From: Otis tarda
Lineage: Eukaryota; Chordata; Aves; Otidiformes; Otididae
Direction: 5' to 3'
DNA: 64,000 nucleotides
NCBI GenBank assembly: GCA_026413225.1
Contig: CM048554.1
Span: forward strand, 7,766,001-7,830,000
Shown: positions 33,201-46,752 of the stretch, piece after piece
Position numbering within the stretch: position 1 is the stretch's first letter
Layout of the letters: each line of letters starts with the position of its first letter
Program-made: the position numbers and the translations under genes
The notes under the pieces: model-generated
Told to the model about the DNA's origin: nothing
The model's input: the letters and a program-made list of their open reading frames with translations, nothing else
The model's database searches: none

Positions 33201-36200
33201 GTTTCATTACTGGTGAAAAGAAGCCATTATCCAGGACGTTTTGTCTTTGAGTATGGAAATCAAAATCACATGGATTTTTGTTGTTGTTGCTGTTGTGCAG
33301 CAGTAGGAATTTATGAAAAATTAGTTTCCACTTTTTTTTTTTTAAATTTCTTATAGCATCCTGCTTTTCTTAGCATTGTCTTCACACTAAATTTTTTTTT
33401 TTTTTAGTTTTGTTTGAAGTACTTCATATAAGTTGTAGAGGTTACATTAGACTATATTTTCATTTATTCTTAGACCTCTCAGATTCTTTCCTTTCTTTTT
33501 CTGGTATTTGTGAGTTTTCAGTGATGTTTGTGAAGATTCTTGAGTTAACATCAGTGATCTTGTGCCTTTTTACAGGAAAAAAAAAAAAGGAAAACCAAGT
33601 GATGGAGGGGATATATTTATGTTACTGTGTATCTGTAGCTATGCATGCATTTATCTATGTGTGTGTTTGTATTTTCTCTGTGCATGCTAGTCTATGTTGC
33701 AGATTATTTACATAATTGGATGAATTGCAAATGTTCTACCAGTTATTCCCTTCTGGATAGGTGGCAGTATCTTTTAAGTTAATTATCTAATGATTGAAAA
33801 AAAAATAGATTCTGGATGCCATTGATTATTGACCATTTTCAGAATACTTGGAGAAGAAATGTTACTTTTTAGGTGGCTGCAGCACAGGACTCTCAGCTTG
33901 CTGGATTAGGACTGAAGTTTCACTGTGGGAATACAAGGGAACTTTGAAATGCATCATCTACAGGGCACAGCAGTCACTCTGATCTGGGCTTTACACCTTT
34001 CTGGAGTTCTCTGAATACTAACAAAAAAAAGACCCAGTGGTACTCCAAGTGACTGATAATAGTTCTAGGAGCAAGTTTGGGAGAAAAGTGTATTAATACA
34101 AGAAACAGTAGTCACAGTGTAAACTTTTTTATAGCTATTTCTGCCCACATGCTGGTATGTAGGTAAGTACAATTTGTATAAAATAATATATGCAGTAAGA
34201 AGCCAAAAGAAAGTGTTAATTAAACAACTGTCACCAACTTTGAATTGCATCTTCTTACCTACTCTTCCTTAGCTATTTGTCATCCTACAGATCTCTCTTC
34301 TGGCTCCTTGGGAAGGTGAGCTGTACTGAATTCCCTTTAACCTCAGACACAGTGGACTGAATTCTTATATTTTCTGATGATGTATCAGAGACATGGACAG
34401 AGAAATGTGTGACCATTTTAATGTTTCAGTGTGGTAAAAAAAGAATGTATTTGATACATCACTGCACACTTCTAAGTATGCTTCCTCTTCAGTTTTCAAT
34501 AAAAATAGTTGGTAGCTTTCCAAAGCTTTTCCAGGCTTATAAATAAATAAATGCGTAAATGAGAAATGCTTTGCAGCACTGAAAATAACTCCTTTGATAT
34601 CTAATTATATGTATGTCTGTCTGGATCACGCTTCTTTTCTTTTTTTCCAACTTTCTTACTACGCTTTCAGTGTAATTTTATACAGTGTTTGCATTAGAAT
34701 TAAAACATGTGGGTCAGTTTTGAGAAAGTAAGAATACAGTAAGAACCTTGTTTAATATCTCATAGCCTGCATGGGCTATAAACAGCAGGTCCTCGAGATT
34801 CTAAACTGTTTAAAGTACCCATAAACACAAAGGAGGAAACTGTTTCTTGCTGAAGCTTTTTGTTTTAACAGCGGAATTATTAAGTTTTAATTCTCCAGTA
34901 GAACTGGGGAAACCATGCGTGTTATGTGTGAAGCAGAGAGGGGAAAAACCCCTCAGACACTGAGAGGTGTCATGGATAGCAAAATTTGTCACATAATATG
35001 TTCCGAAAGCCCTGCAGTTTTGTAAATAGCAATTCATTCAAGTAAAAGATTGCATTTGTGTCAGGTGTAATCCTGTCAGAGGTGTAATCTTGTTTAAAAC
35101 AACGTTTTTTTTGGTGGTTTTTTTTTTTTTTCACAAAATGGAGCAGAAACATTTCCAGGGAAGACTATTCATTTAAAATTAATTTGTTGTAATACAGCCT
35201 GATTCATGAGAAGCTGGAAGGGAAGTTAACGCAAAATTGACTGGGGAGCCATGAATATTGCTGGATTTCTTTCAGTTTAGAGAGTTGAACATAAACAAAG
35301 ATGCAAAACAAGTAATTTTAAATAAAAATCTTGCACTTGGCAATGAAAGACAACTTTAGAAAACAAGTTTTGGCTTTGAACGATTGGCTAGAACTTAAGA
35401 ATAAAACTGCCTCCCCATCACTGGCAGAATCTCCCCTTATTGCATATTTTTTGAAGGGCAGAAAAACTCCCCTCTTCTTGTGATTTATTGTTAAAGATTA
35501 TTTATTACGTCTCTTTCTTAGGGACTGTACAAATGGAGACTGCATTTAACATAAAAATTAGTTTTAGCCAAGACATATTTCCTTCTAGATTACAAAAGAA
35601 AAACAAAACAAGACAAATCCCTAAACCTCCCAAATGACAACCAGAAATTCTTGTTTGGGTTAAAATTTTTACAGTGGTTATGGTTAAAACACTTCCAATA
35701 TTGTCCTTGCCTTCCTCATTAGCTCATGCTTATGAGTTGCATGGCACTGCCGCCACTTTGGTCTTTCTTGGATTTGCTGCTTTTGGTACAGGAGTGGACC
35801 ACCCCACACTGGGATGTGAAAGAAAATCTAAATTATGTTTCATCAGCTGCAATGCCACTACATTGGCACGGGTATAATTAGAGTAGTAGTGACGAAAACT
35901 TATATACAGGTTTCCCTCCATGGGGAATTCAAAGGCATCAGAGAAGAGGCAGAAGATCCGTATCTTCTGTGAAGTTTACAGATACTTGCATGTCCTATTA
36001 CAGCTGCTGGTCTGCGAGTCCTCTTTCTTTATGGAGCTTTAATTATGCAATTAGGGTATCTGAATTTTTTCTCCTTTAAAAAAAATTTAAATATGCAAGT
36101 ATATTAGTTCCCCAGACACTTTTTGTGAAATTAATGTAATTTGTAACACTTCAAGGTCTCTAAAAACACAGTAAGTTTTCATCTTTTTTTTTCTCCTCTG

Positions 36201-36339
36201 TCTTTTTGTTGTTGATTTTAGACAATGCTTTATTTAGCTTTTCCACCAGATGGTTTTATCAAAAAGAGCAGTTAGTTCATGGGTCAGAGAATCTCTTTTC
36301 ATCACATATAGAGGGTGAGGCTGACTTTTTCAGTTTGTG

Positions 36340-36381
36340 TGGTTTTGGTTTTTTTTTTTGGGTGTTTTTTTTTTTTTTTTT
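36340..36381 (+). repeat. T/G-rich low-complexity tract
   Basis: T runs interrupted by GG and GGGTG. Confidence 0.75.
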
Positions 36382-39300
36382 AGTAACAATATTTTAGGGG
36401 CCCAATGACTATGAAGAAGACATCAGGGCAGCACAAATGAGTAAATCCCCTGTATGGCAGACACAGCATGTTCTGAAAGGAAGTCCTCTAAGGTGGGACA
36501 AGTCCTCACCTCATCTACCAAAAAGCTTGGGGGACTTTGGCCTTTTTCACATGTTGTGATGCTGTTTGGTGTGTCATGTGTTCTTGTGGCGTATGAAGAA
36601 TTTGTAGCTGCAGAGCTCCTTCCGCTGCTGTTGCTCTCCTTCTCCCAGACAGCTCAGAGCTGCGCTCATACCTGCGGGGATGACGGCTTTAAGCGCCTGT
36701 TGAAAAATAAAAAATAAAAAAAACCCTGCGCATAACACACATTAGGCAGTACGGCATGACAGCAATGGGAAAGAGAAAGTGTCCAAATCTGACTTAGGCT
36801 GACTATATTTCAGTAGGAGAGGAACATAATGTTTTCAGGTTTTGGAATATTCAGTGCTTAAAAAATATTATTTGTATTAGTTCCAAGTGTGGATGTGACT
36901 TTTGTATCAGAGTAACTTACCTGTCAAGAACAAACTGAGGGTACTGGTGCATTTCTAGTAATCTGTTGAACTGGCATCAGTTGGTAATAATTTTCTGTCA
37001 CTGCTGTGCGGTGTTGGATTTGAAGCAGAAGTGTATCAGCAAATGGCTCTGTAACCCATTATCTAATCTGCTTCCTCACAAGAATCCTATTTTATTAAAT
37101 AAATGGAGATTCATATTAGGCGCAGGTGTGGTAAGTCACTGTCTTGTTTTTTTTTCCAGCAGCCTGCCAGTGTGAGCAGCCTGAGATTTCGATGTATCAC
37201 TGTAAAGTGAGTGAATTGTTTCCTGATCTGCCCAGTCTTTTAGGAGGTGAATTCAGTGGCTTTAAAACTGGGAAAGCTTTGGGCAGGGCCAATTGCACTG
37301 AGCCCTGCTGTGAAATGAACGCCTCCGTTTGGTCACCTCTCAGTGGTGGCATCTTTGGCTGCATGTGTGGTACATATGTTTGTTCTTCTCCCACACTTTC
37401 CTTGCTTTTCCATATTATCCAACCAGCCAAATGTATCTCCCAGCCTATGGCGGAGGAATTCAATGTGTTTCTTTGATACTGGGCCTCGAATTTAACTATT
37501 AGCCCCAGGCTACCCTTAATACAAACCAGTGCTAATGCTCATTTGGATTATTGTATATGTTATTGAATAAGTGTACTGTTGATGTTTGGAAAACGATGTA
37601 TTTACCTCCCAATGTTTTAAAAAATAAAAGCAGCCCTATTGGCTTACAGTAGCTGGATGTTCAACAGCAGGAGCTGTGATTTGGCTCCAAGCCCAGCATC
37701 CATTATATCTTGCACCTTTAGCCTCCAAATTGGTAAAATGGCAGGTGTACAATTAACAGATTTAACTACAGTGTCTCTTATCTAAATGCTGTGTCTGGTA
37801 AGTATATTTTCCCTCCGCTACCCTTGTGTTTTTTGACTTCTTCAAACTTTTCCCCCCTCTTTCCACCACTTTCTAGGGCAGTCATTTTTACTGGTGATCT
37901 CTCCGTATTGTTACTGTGACTTTTTCTTCTGGCAGAGCATCCTCAGTCAGTTTAGTGTTTCCCCAACCATCTCTGACCCTTTCTCAGCTGTCTTTCCTTC
38001 TCCATTCGTTATCCAGCTTGCTTCTGTTTGGTGTGAACTCTTTTTTTTTTTTTTTTTATTTTAGTGTTTACCTCTATTTCTTCCTAATGAAAGGAACACT
38101 TCCTCTTAGTACAAAGTTGGGTCTGGGGTTTCATTAAAGTCTGACTAGTTTGAATTAAGGTTTAGGGTTCATTCTTACTAAATGTTAGAGAAGCATCTGA
38201 GCTTAGACTATAGGGAGATGGAAATGCTATCATCCCAGAAGCAAACCTGTCCTTCTTCATCAGGTGTCTGTGTAGCTAGGCTCAAGCATTTCCAGTTGAT
38301 CTGGAAATATTATCTTCTCATATAAACCAATATGTTAATTCAGGCTGTAGTTAATTCACAATATAAATTCAATAAATAAAAATATTTTATTTTTCATCTT
38401 GGTTATGCACCTTCTTTTAATATATGCGTTAAAAAGATGATTGACATTTCTTTTTGCTGCATGAGATGTGATATGTGCAATACTCTCTCCTGTACATACA
38501 GGGAATACCCCTTCATTTTTAACAATCAAAACTGTTGAGACATTGCTTGTATATCATTGATCAAACCATACACATTTTAAAATGCATTCCTTCTGCTTCC
38601 TTCCTATCAGATGTTGAGAAAGGGTTGATTGCAATTTCTCAAAGTTGCAATAACTAGTCTAAACTTGTCTCCTGATCAAATATGGTCTTAAGACATAATG
38701 CTTTAAAACCAGTTAGACTCTATGATTAAACACACAGAGTTTTAACTTGTGAATACTTGACCAAATAAATGCCATAATCAACAGGAATAGATGGCATGTG
38801 ATGATTTACTGGGTGTGAAAATCCTCCTTTATTAAGGCATTTGTTACTTAAGTTCATGACATGAGTTTCATCTGCGATCAGTCTCATAATATGCATAGTA
38901 TCTACAAAATTATAAAGGTTTGGTTTTTTTTTAACAAAAAGAAATGGCTTTTCAGATAGTTGCATTTTGGGTCTTCATGGAGAATTATGTGTTCAACTGG
39001 TGGGCTGAACAAATATTTCTTTACCTTGCCTACTGTAACATCACTTGTGACTAGTTATCTTATTAAAAGTGTCTTGAGACTTCGGTAAAAATTATGCTTT
39101 TCTCCCTTTTTAAGTGATCATTGGTTTTGAAAGCTAGAGAGACTTCTTTGTTTCCTAGCTTTTAGTCTGAAACAGCATGCATTTCTTCAGTCTTTAACCT
39201 GTGAGGTTTCTGTGTAACCGAGGATTGCAAGATCCTCTCTTTTGTACATTTGTGTTTGAAGGTATTCATTTGAGGATAATTCCAGGTAAAAAGAAAGCCT

Positions 39301-42300
39301 CATGTGGCACAGTGGATGTCTGCAGGTGTTCTACTCGCCTGCTGTATCACTGACTGGGAGATTTCACCTTCATGTTTAGGGAGTTCATTCGGGCTAATCA
39401 GGATTGGCAACTCTGTGCAAATGAGATTGTAAATGAAGCTTGAAAAGTAGAATTTATTTTAAAGAAAATATTTGAATTAAAGAGACTCTGATATATTTAT
39501 CATTCTGTTTTCCTCTTGCAGCTGAACGCTCTTAACTCTTTCATATTTTGTTATATTAAAAATTTTAAAAATGTAAAAGAAATTGAGGCGGTTCATTAAT
39601 ACATCCTGCTGTTTTGTTTTGGTTTTGTTTTTTTTTTCCCTGAGTATCAGTCATACTTAATGCATTCAGAACATGATTGTAACATGATTGTAACGAGAAT
39701 TCAATCTTAACTAACAAGCTGAGAAAGAGACAAGTAAATCGCTTTTCTTTCTTCGTTTTCAAGTGTTTTCTTGAGAACAATTTTCCAAAGGGAAGAAGGT
39801 TAAATTATGGTCCTATTTAGGTAGCTCCTATTTTAAGAGCAGCAAGAGATGTTATTAAACACTGTTTCCCCCTGAAGTCCTTGCTAAACTCAGTGAAGTT
39901 GGCTGTAAAACTGATAGCACTTTGCCCTTCGTGAGTATCTAGCTTATCTTTATGTTTCTGAAAACGTGTGGAATTTACCAAATTCTTTAAGGAATAAATG
40001 GGATATACTTTATATGTACAGATTTTTATCTATTTCCTTTTCTTTTATTGACATTACATCAGCATGCAAGGTCAGTGAACGAGCCGTGGGTTTTCTCTAT
40101 AGCTGCCCCATGCTGGCAGTGCTCTTCTGTTGTCACAAGCACTCCTAGTTCTCTTTCTTCAGGTTTCTACTTGACTAATGAAACATTTGCATTGCTCTTT
40201 TGCCCAGTTCCTAACAATTCCCTGAGGAGCTGTTTTCACTTTCTGTGGAGCATTTACATTTTATCTTTGTAAGAGAGGAATTTTGGCATCTATTCTTTTT
40301 TCTACCCTAATGGGATTGATTTCAGAATTACCTACACAACTGTTCCTACATTCCTGCATAACTATAAACCTTCAAAATACATGGAACAATGACCTTTACA
40401 TATCAGAAGACTAGCTAAACTGGAGAACAATAAAACTTAGTGAAGCAGGAATCTTCAAATGATGTGGAATGATTTTTGAAGTTTATGTAAGTTTTGTTAG
40501 AGTTTTAATTTTACATTCCTATACTTTTCAGACTACTTGACAGTAGTGAGCAAATAGTAGGGTGTACTTTTTCTACTTAGAGAAAGGAATGGAACCGTTT
40601 GAAAAATAAAAATAGTGTCTTGCTTGAGAGGAGTGGTGCTTGTTGTTTGAGACTCGTAAGACCAAGAAATTTCAGTTTGTCCTCTGTTAAAGATGTCATT
40701 TTAGCAACCTGAACAAAGTGGTGGTGGAAAATTTTTGCTTGGGAAGCCTTTTTGGAAGCTTAATGTAGTTTACAGGTTTTCTTCTGACATTTAAAAACAA
40801 TTGGCTAGGTTGTGGCAGTGACACAATCCTTTGTTACACAAGCAGAGATTGATTTTCTTTCTCTGGCTTATGCCCTTCATGTTAAGATGGTTGCTGCAGA
40901 GTTAAATATGCTGTCTGCGTAAATCTGTTTCAATATTGTGGAAAGCACTATGATTCTGTATGTTCATATAGCATATGATCATGTTCTTCAAATAAGAAAA
41001 ATCTTAAGAGAAGGAATTTTTAAAGTACATAAATGAGCATAGATTCTTTTGGAGGATAGCGATTTTTGCCAATCAAATAATTTTCCAAACTGTGTTTTTT
41101 TTTCTTATTTTTTCTGGGCTTACCCAGACATGGCTGATGTGTGTAATTCCCAAATAATTGTGAGAATAACATCCTGGAATGAAATACCTTCCTTTTGAAC
41201 AAAACAAACACAAAGCTGGGATGCTGGAATTAGGGCTGGAGTAGCTGGGAAAAAAGACAGTTTGTTAACAAGTGTATAATTTTGAAGGTATTAATTCTTT
41301 ACTGCTTGAGCTGTCACATTTAAGACTGCTTTTTACAGTAGAATATTGGAAGTTACCAATTCGGATTGTCAACACAGAGTAAACAGTCAAAATAAATTAA
41401 AATTGCCCTATGTGAATCATTGCCCTGAGGAATCTGAAAGAAATTAGTGTTATTAAGATATGTTATTTTCTCAGCAGGGAAAGCAAACTTGCCTTCCCAA
41501 GACTTATCTGTCACTTCCTAAATACCGTATTCAAAACCATGCATATATTTTCGTTTATTTGTGATAGGCATGGGAGTGGGAAGTCCCTACTGCTCTCAAC
41601 ACAATCTCTAACAAGGTTGACAGGTCTTGTAATTTGTTTGCTGCTTCTATTCTTTCATTTCTTTTTCTTCAATTCACAAAAGAGCCATATTCAGACTCCT
41701 GTTACTTTTTGTGTGTTAAATTAGCTTCAAGTGAACCTGCATTTAAATCTCAAATCTTCTGCTCTGAATTAGAAGGTGGCTGCACTTACATGAATAGATT
41801 TTAAGGATGAAAATAATAAGCCTCAGTAGCTTAAAATTTTATTGCCTAAATCTGTTACTACATACTGATTCTAAGCACTCCAGTGCTGATTTAAGATCTT
41901 ACTAGATGCTTTTTCAGAGTGATTGCAGAATGAGTGTGTGGGTACAAGTCACATGGGAAAATCTGGCCACTAAATAATTCTTCAGATTAAAAAAAAAAAA
42001 AAAGCACTGTGGATCCTGAAGAGTCTTGCTTAAAAGGTGCCTGGGGTTGAAAATTCAGTCCATCAATCCATGATTGCTGCAAGCATCCAAATGCTTTAAA
42101 AAAGAGTTGCAGCTACCTGATGTGGTGCATTGCTTGATGGAAGATATTGCTGTCAAATCTCCAAGTGTATATTTTCATTGCCTGGGAGTGTCACCGTAGC
42201 CATATAAACTTTAATTAGGGGCTTAAAGCTTTATGTTGCAGGGGGAGAGGGGGCAGAGAAGAAGAGGAATTGAGAACTTTGACCAAATATAGAATTTAGG

Positions 42301-43103
42301 CCAAAAAGTTGCCTCTTAGCCCCATGCCATTTTCAGTGTTAAAATTCAGTGAGATGTAAAAGGAGGAGGAATAATTAGGTGATGAGTTGCTGCATGAAAA
42401 TTTCAAGGAGGAGTTTCTATTTTGTGGTTCTGTGTCAAGAGTTTTTTTACTAAGTGATTGTTTCATAAAATAAGTGGAGAAGTGGTTGAAAATGTGGGTA
42501 TACTGAAGCTTACTACAGTAAACTATCATTAAATGATCAAGATCATTTGCCCTGTGTAACCCTTCCCTGCCTGTGGTGGTTTTCTGAACACCAAATCCTG
42601 TAAGGCTCTGGGTATCTCTAGAGCACTACTAAAAATTTCAGCTTGCTTTACAGGTTCTTGGCACCTTTCAGGAGTGGATGAAGGAAGAATGTACCAAACT
42701 TGTTGGAACAGAGCGGTCTATGAGTGCAGGGAGAAAATTCTTCCACCCATACCATGACTGGAGATAGGGTGTGTCCCATGAAGTTTGGGATGGGAAAGAT
42801 TGTTTCCCGCAGGCAATCATCATCCTCCTGCTGTGGCCTCTCCCCAGAGTGAGCTCAGAGGCGTGCGTAGGAAGAGACGCATTCATTATGGCTCAGGTCT
42901 GTTGTCAGAGCTGGCTTCTGTGAGTGGCTGTAGGGATCTGCTGTGGAGTTGTGCTCCTTTGATGTGTTCACACTCTGCCCTGCGGTGCGCATCCTTTGTG
43001 TTTGACATCATGGTGTACTGCTTGGCCTTTCAAGGAGAGGAGCGAGGTAGTCTTCCCTTCCAGTCTTCGTTATGCCCCATTTCAATGGGAATATTGAAAT
43101 AAT

Positions 43104-43122
43104 CCAATATTTTAAATATTGG
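43104..43122 (+). repeat. Short perfect inverted repeat
   Basis: ccaatatt and aatattgg flank a 3-base loop (tta). No known role. Confidence 0.7.
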
Positions 43123-44646
43123 AAGGATTTAGGCCCATTTATGCATTCAGTTTGGATTCCCTCATTTGTGATTCTTCAAGGTGCAAGGTTAAAAAAAAAT
43201 AAATTGGAAGGTACATATTACCCCAGCAGGTCATTAGTAATGAAACAGAAAACTTTATCTTTTAATTTATATTGTTAGTAGATCAGACTTTCAGACATTT
43301 GTCTTAATGCTTGTTTCAATGTTTAATAGCTGAGCTAAAGGTTTAAAAAGAAAATGAGCTGCTTCATCATTCTTTCAGTCCAGCATTAAGGTTTCTATAC
43401 CAATGTACTCCAACTCTGAGCTGCATGATGGGCTTCTAAAGGCTTTTTGAAGCATGGAGGATCATGGTGCATTGGAGACAACAAAGCATACCGCGTTATA
43501 ACATTTCCTTTTCTTTTCCTTTTAGGCTTTCACAGAGCAGAGGAATTTTTCCCTGGTGTTTACTGAGGGAATCAGTGATTAATTTCCAGAAAATAAAATT
43601 ATTTTATTGAAAGACATAAGTGCTTAAACCTAATACTGAAGCAGCAGGTGAAAAGTAATAGTGGGATTGGTTTTAATGCAAGAAGTGGAGAATGCGTAAT
43701 TGAAACAGTATGATGATGAAAAGGCATTATGTGAAGCTGTCAGAAATCATTATAATACACTAATTAACACACTTTGCACTCTTAGCTTGTGCTGTTGTGT
43801 GCTAATATTTCTTCCTCTTTTGCCTGTTGTATTTCTTAACCTTTTGTGCAGGTATTTGAAGGCAGGCAGTGGTATTTTCCCTGTTTTCCTATTTTAAATG
43901 CTTTGGTTAGAGGAATCTGTCACCTACATAGTATGGACTTTCCTTGATAGCAATTTAATGTGTATGCTTGGGCTTTTGTTTTGTTTTCCTAATATTTAGA
44001 AGAAAACACAGATTATATTTCAACCTAGGTAGATCATGTCAGATTGTAAAGGGAAAACTTTAATCTATGTGTGTGACTGATACCTTCCTTCGCTTGCGGC
44101 TTATCTACCTTATGTCATGAGTCCTTCTGTAGAAAGCCTCCTGTTGAATATAACGAATGTAAACAACCCAGTATATCTTCATATCTCACAGGACTTCTGG
44201 AAATGGTTCAGTTTGAAATCACCCTTCTTAAAATGCCATCATAGAGTTTATGCAACACCTGAGGAAATGACAGCTTAAATGGTACGTAGGGCAGGAATTG
44301 GTTCCAGGTATGAATTTCATCCATCACACTGAATTTAGCTATTAAAGCTTTAGATTGTTTACTGTGATCCTTACATTATGATTGAATTTTGCCACTGGTG
44401 TTCTTCTATTCTCCCTAATAGGTCTACACACTGTGTACTTTAAGACCTCCTACAGCTTTTCAATACCTTTCCAGGCTCCAAAATACACAACGCAGGGCAT
44501 AAGCTGCTGTCTGGCCTTTCCTAACTGGTCCACACTTTGCGAAGCTCAGTTGGTGCGCACTGCATCCCAAGATGTTCCAGCTGATTTGAAGCACTGACAG
44601 GGCTTTCCTCTGCTCAAATATGTTTAGCCATCTGAGTAAACCTTTC

Positions 44647-44651
44647 CTCAG
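44647..44651 (+). repeat. Target-site duplication CTCAG, left copy
   Basis: Identical to 45249-45253 on the other side of the solo LTR. Confidence 0.85.
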
Positions 44652-45248
44652 TGTGATGGTTTAGCCTGAATCACCACACAGTTTCTCACTCACCTCCTTC
44701 CTTGGGAAGGAAGGAGAACTTGTGGGTTAAGATAAAGACAATTTACTAAAATAAAAAGGGAAAACTACAATAATAACAGAATATAAGGATATTAAAAATA
44801 TACAAAGTGAACAATATGTGTTTTCTCACCACCCCATGTCCCAACGACCGATACAGCCCGTCCCAAGCAGCGATCACGGAAACAAAACCGAGCAGCAAGC
44901 AAAGGAGCAAAAGGGAGCCAGCAAGGTAGAAAAAACGATGCCAGCAAAACGAGCAGGAAAGATGGATGCCAGGAAGGCAGATACCCACCCTCGCCTGCCC
45001 CCATGAGCATGACGTTTATGGCATGGAATACTCTCTTTGGCCAGTTTGGGTCAATTATTCTGTCTGTCTTTCTCCCAGTTTCCTGCATCTGCAAATTAGC
45101 GAGACTTGGAAAGCAGGACAGTGTCCTTGGTCTCATTCACAACAACTGGTATCATCAGGGTGTTTATCAACATTCTTCACACATGAAATCCAAAACATAC
45201 CAGCTACTGAGAGGAAAAATTAACTCCATCCCTGCCAAAACCAGAACA
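44652..45248 (-). mobile_element. Solo LTR of the ERVL-like family (597 bp), antisense
   Basis: Read on the minus strand it starts TGTTCTGGTTTTGGCAGG and ends GGCTAAACCATCACA, matching both ends of the provirus LTR and many internal blocks. These include the ggtatcatcagagtg-like block, the 'ccaaagagagtattcc' block and 'gaataattgaccc'. It is bracketed by a perfect CTCAG duplication. It lacks the TATATAA box and the second copy of the 11-bp duplication. No internal retroviral sequence is left, so it arose by recombination between two LTRs. Confidence 0.92.
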
Positions 45249-45253
45249 CTCAG
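45249..45253 (+). repeat. Target-site duplication CTCAG, right copy
   Basis: Perfect partner of 44647-44651. Confidence 0.85.
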
Positions 45254-46209
45254 TTAATATTTTCTGAATGGAAGAATCAAGAATTAAAGATGAAAATGGA
45301 GAAAGTACCACGTGTTGAAGTAAATCTTGGAAGAGAACACACACAGTGAAATCAGACTTCTGTTTCTCTCTGTGGTGATGGATTTGAGGTTGGAGCAGTT
45401 CTTTCATTCTCAAAGTATTTAGAGCAATTCTGCTTCTTTCTGATGCCAAACATGGAAAACTTTAGTATAGCAGGGGAAAAGCTCTCAACAGAAGATTCTG
45501 TTTATGGAAACAGTTGTGCAACCCATGACTGCAACAGCTTTTTTTTTTACTCTGGTGTGCATGCCCACATACTCATCCCTGCTGAAAATACATTTACAGT
45601 TAATGACCTAGGCACATCTCCAGGGTAGTGAACATGTATAATTTCTAACATAATATTATGTGGTAACTCTTGGCAAACTGTTTGCTCTGTGATGGAAGTC
45701 AACTTAGATTAATTACTTTTTGATGTTAGGAAATGGCAGCTCTGAGAGGTACAAGCTGTCCGTCCTGTGTGTTTCAGAGGCAAGTTACCATCACGTTCAG
45801 GCTAGTTCCTCCTGTAACTCGCTGCCTTGGACAATCCAAGAACATATGGGTTTATCTGAGGATGCTGCTTGGGGCAGGGAATGGATACCAGGCAGGGAAT
45901 AAGATCTGGGCTGTGAAAAGGTAGCCAGGGGGTGGCGGGGTCACTTCCATGTAGGAGTACTGCTGAAAGGGGGGTTTTTCCATGGGCTGTGGTTGCTGTA
46001 ATCTATTACTGAACTTTGATGCTGATTGTGAAATCACGTTTCCTCCTCCTTACATTTTTTTGCGTAATCATGTGAGAAATCAGATAGGTACGCATCAGTC
46101 CTAATGCTGCTTCAGGACTTCATAATTTCCCAAGATCTTGGGGATAAGGTGAGACCTTCTGGCTGAGATCTTGTTCTTCACTGAGTTTAGCAAAATATGT
46201 TTTATATAG
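45254..46209. other. Intronic sequence between two antisense solo LTRs
   Basis: About 960 bp of ordinary sequence with no gene, no retroviral internal sequence and no feature I recognise. The lack of viral sequence and the different duplications at the two LTRs show that they are separate insertions. Confidence 0.65.
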
Positions 46210-46214
46210 GTGAA
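46210..46214 (+). repeat. Target-site duplication GTGAA, left copy
   Basis: Identical to 46748-46752. Confidence 0.85.
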
Positions 46215-46747
46215 TGTGGTGGTTTAGCCCTAGTTACCACACAGTTTCTTGCTCCCCTTCCCACTCCCAGCAGGATAGGGGAGAGAACTGGGAAGAAAAG
46301 AAAACTCATGGGTTAAGATTAAGATACTTTACTAGGATAGCAAAGGAAAATTCCAATAATAACAGAATATAAGGATCCTAAAATATATAAAATGGACAAT
46401 GAAAGATTTTTCACGAAACTGAGCAGCGAGCAAAGGAGTGAGAGGGAGCCAGCAAGGTAGAGAGCGATGCCCCCCACCCCACGGGCAACCCCCACTTAAG
46501 CATAACATTTATGGCATGGAAAAGTTTCTCTTTGGCCAGTTTGGGTCAATTATTCTGTCTGTCTTTTTCTCAGCTTCCTGTGTCTGCAAGTGAGACCTGG
46601 AAAGCCAGACAGAGACCTTCCTCTCATTAGCAATAACTCATAACGTCAGTGTGTTTATCAATATCTTCACATCCTTTCACATTTGACATCCAAACCACAT
46701 TGGTTACTGAGAGGAAAATTAACTCCATCCCTGCCCAAACCAGGACA
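46215..46747 (-). mobile_element. Solo LTR of the ERVL-like family (533 bp), antisense
   Basis: On the minus strand it starts TGTCCTGGTTTGGGCAGG and ends GGCTAAACCACCACA, the same ends as the provirus LTR. Perfect GTGAA duplications flank it. It is shorter than the provirus LTR. The promoter region is shortened so that TATATAA is missing (a CTTAAG remnant near 46495-46500), and the 11-bp repeat region is absent. It differs from the 44652 copy in its indels, so the two are separate insertions, probably of different subfamilies. Confidence 0.92.
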
Positions 46748-46752
46748 GTGAA
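46748..46752 (+). repeat. Target-site duplication GTGAA, right copy
   Basis: Perfect partner of 46210-46214. Confidence 0.85.

Larger units (their letters stand above)
30258..44646. other. Intronic sequence between the solo LTRs
   Basis: No gene is supported in 14.4 kb. Low-complexity stretches include T/A runs near 32787-32810, a (TTG) run at 33279-33299, poly-A near 33579-33590, a T/G tract at 36340-36381, poly-T at 38041-38057 and poly-A near 41990-42003. A perfect 8-bp-stem hairpin lies at 43104-43122. The longest open frames (about 110 codons) have no recognisable features. Confidence 0.6.
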
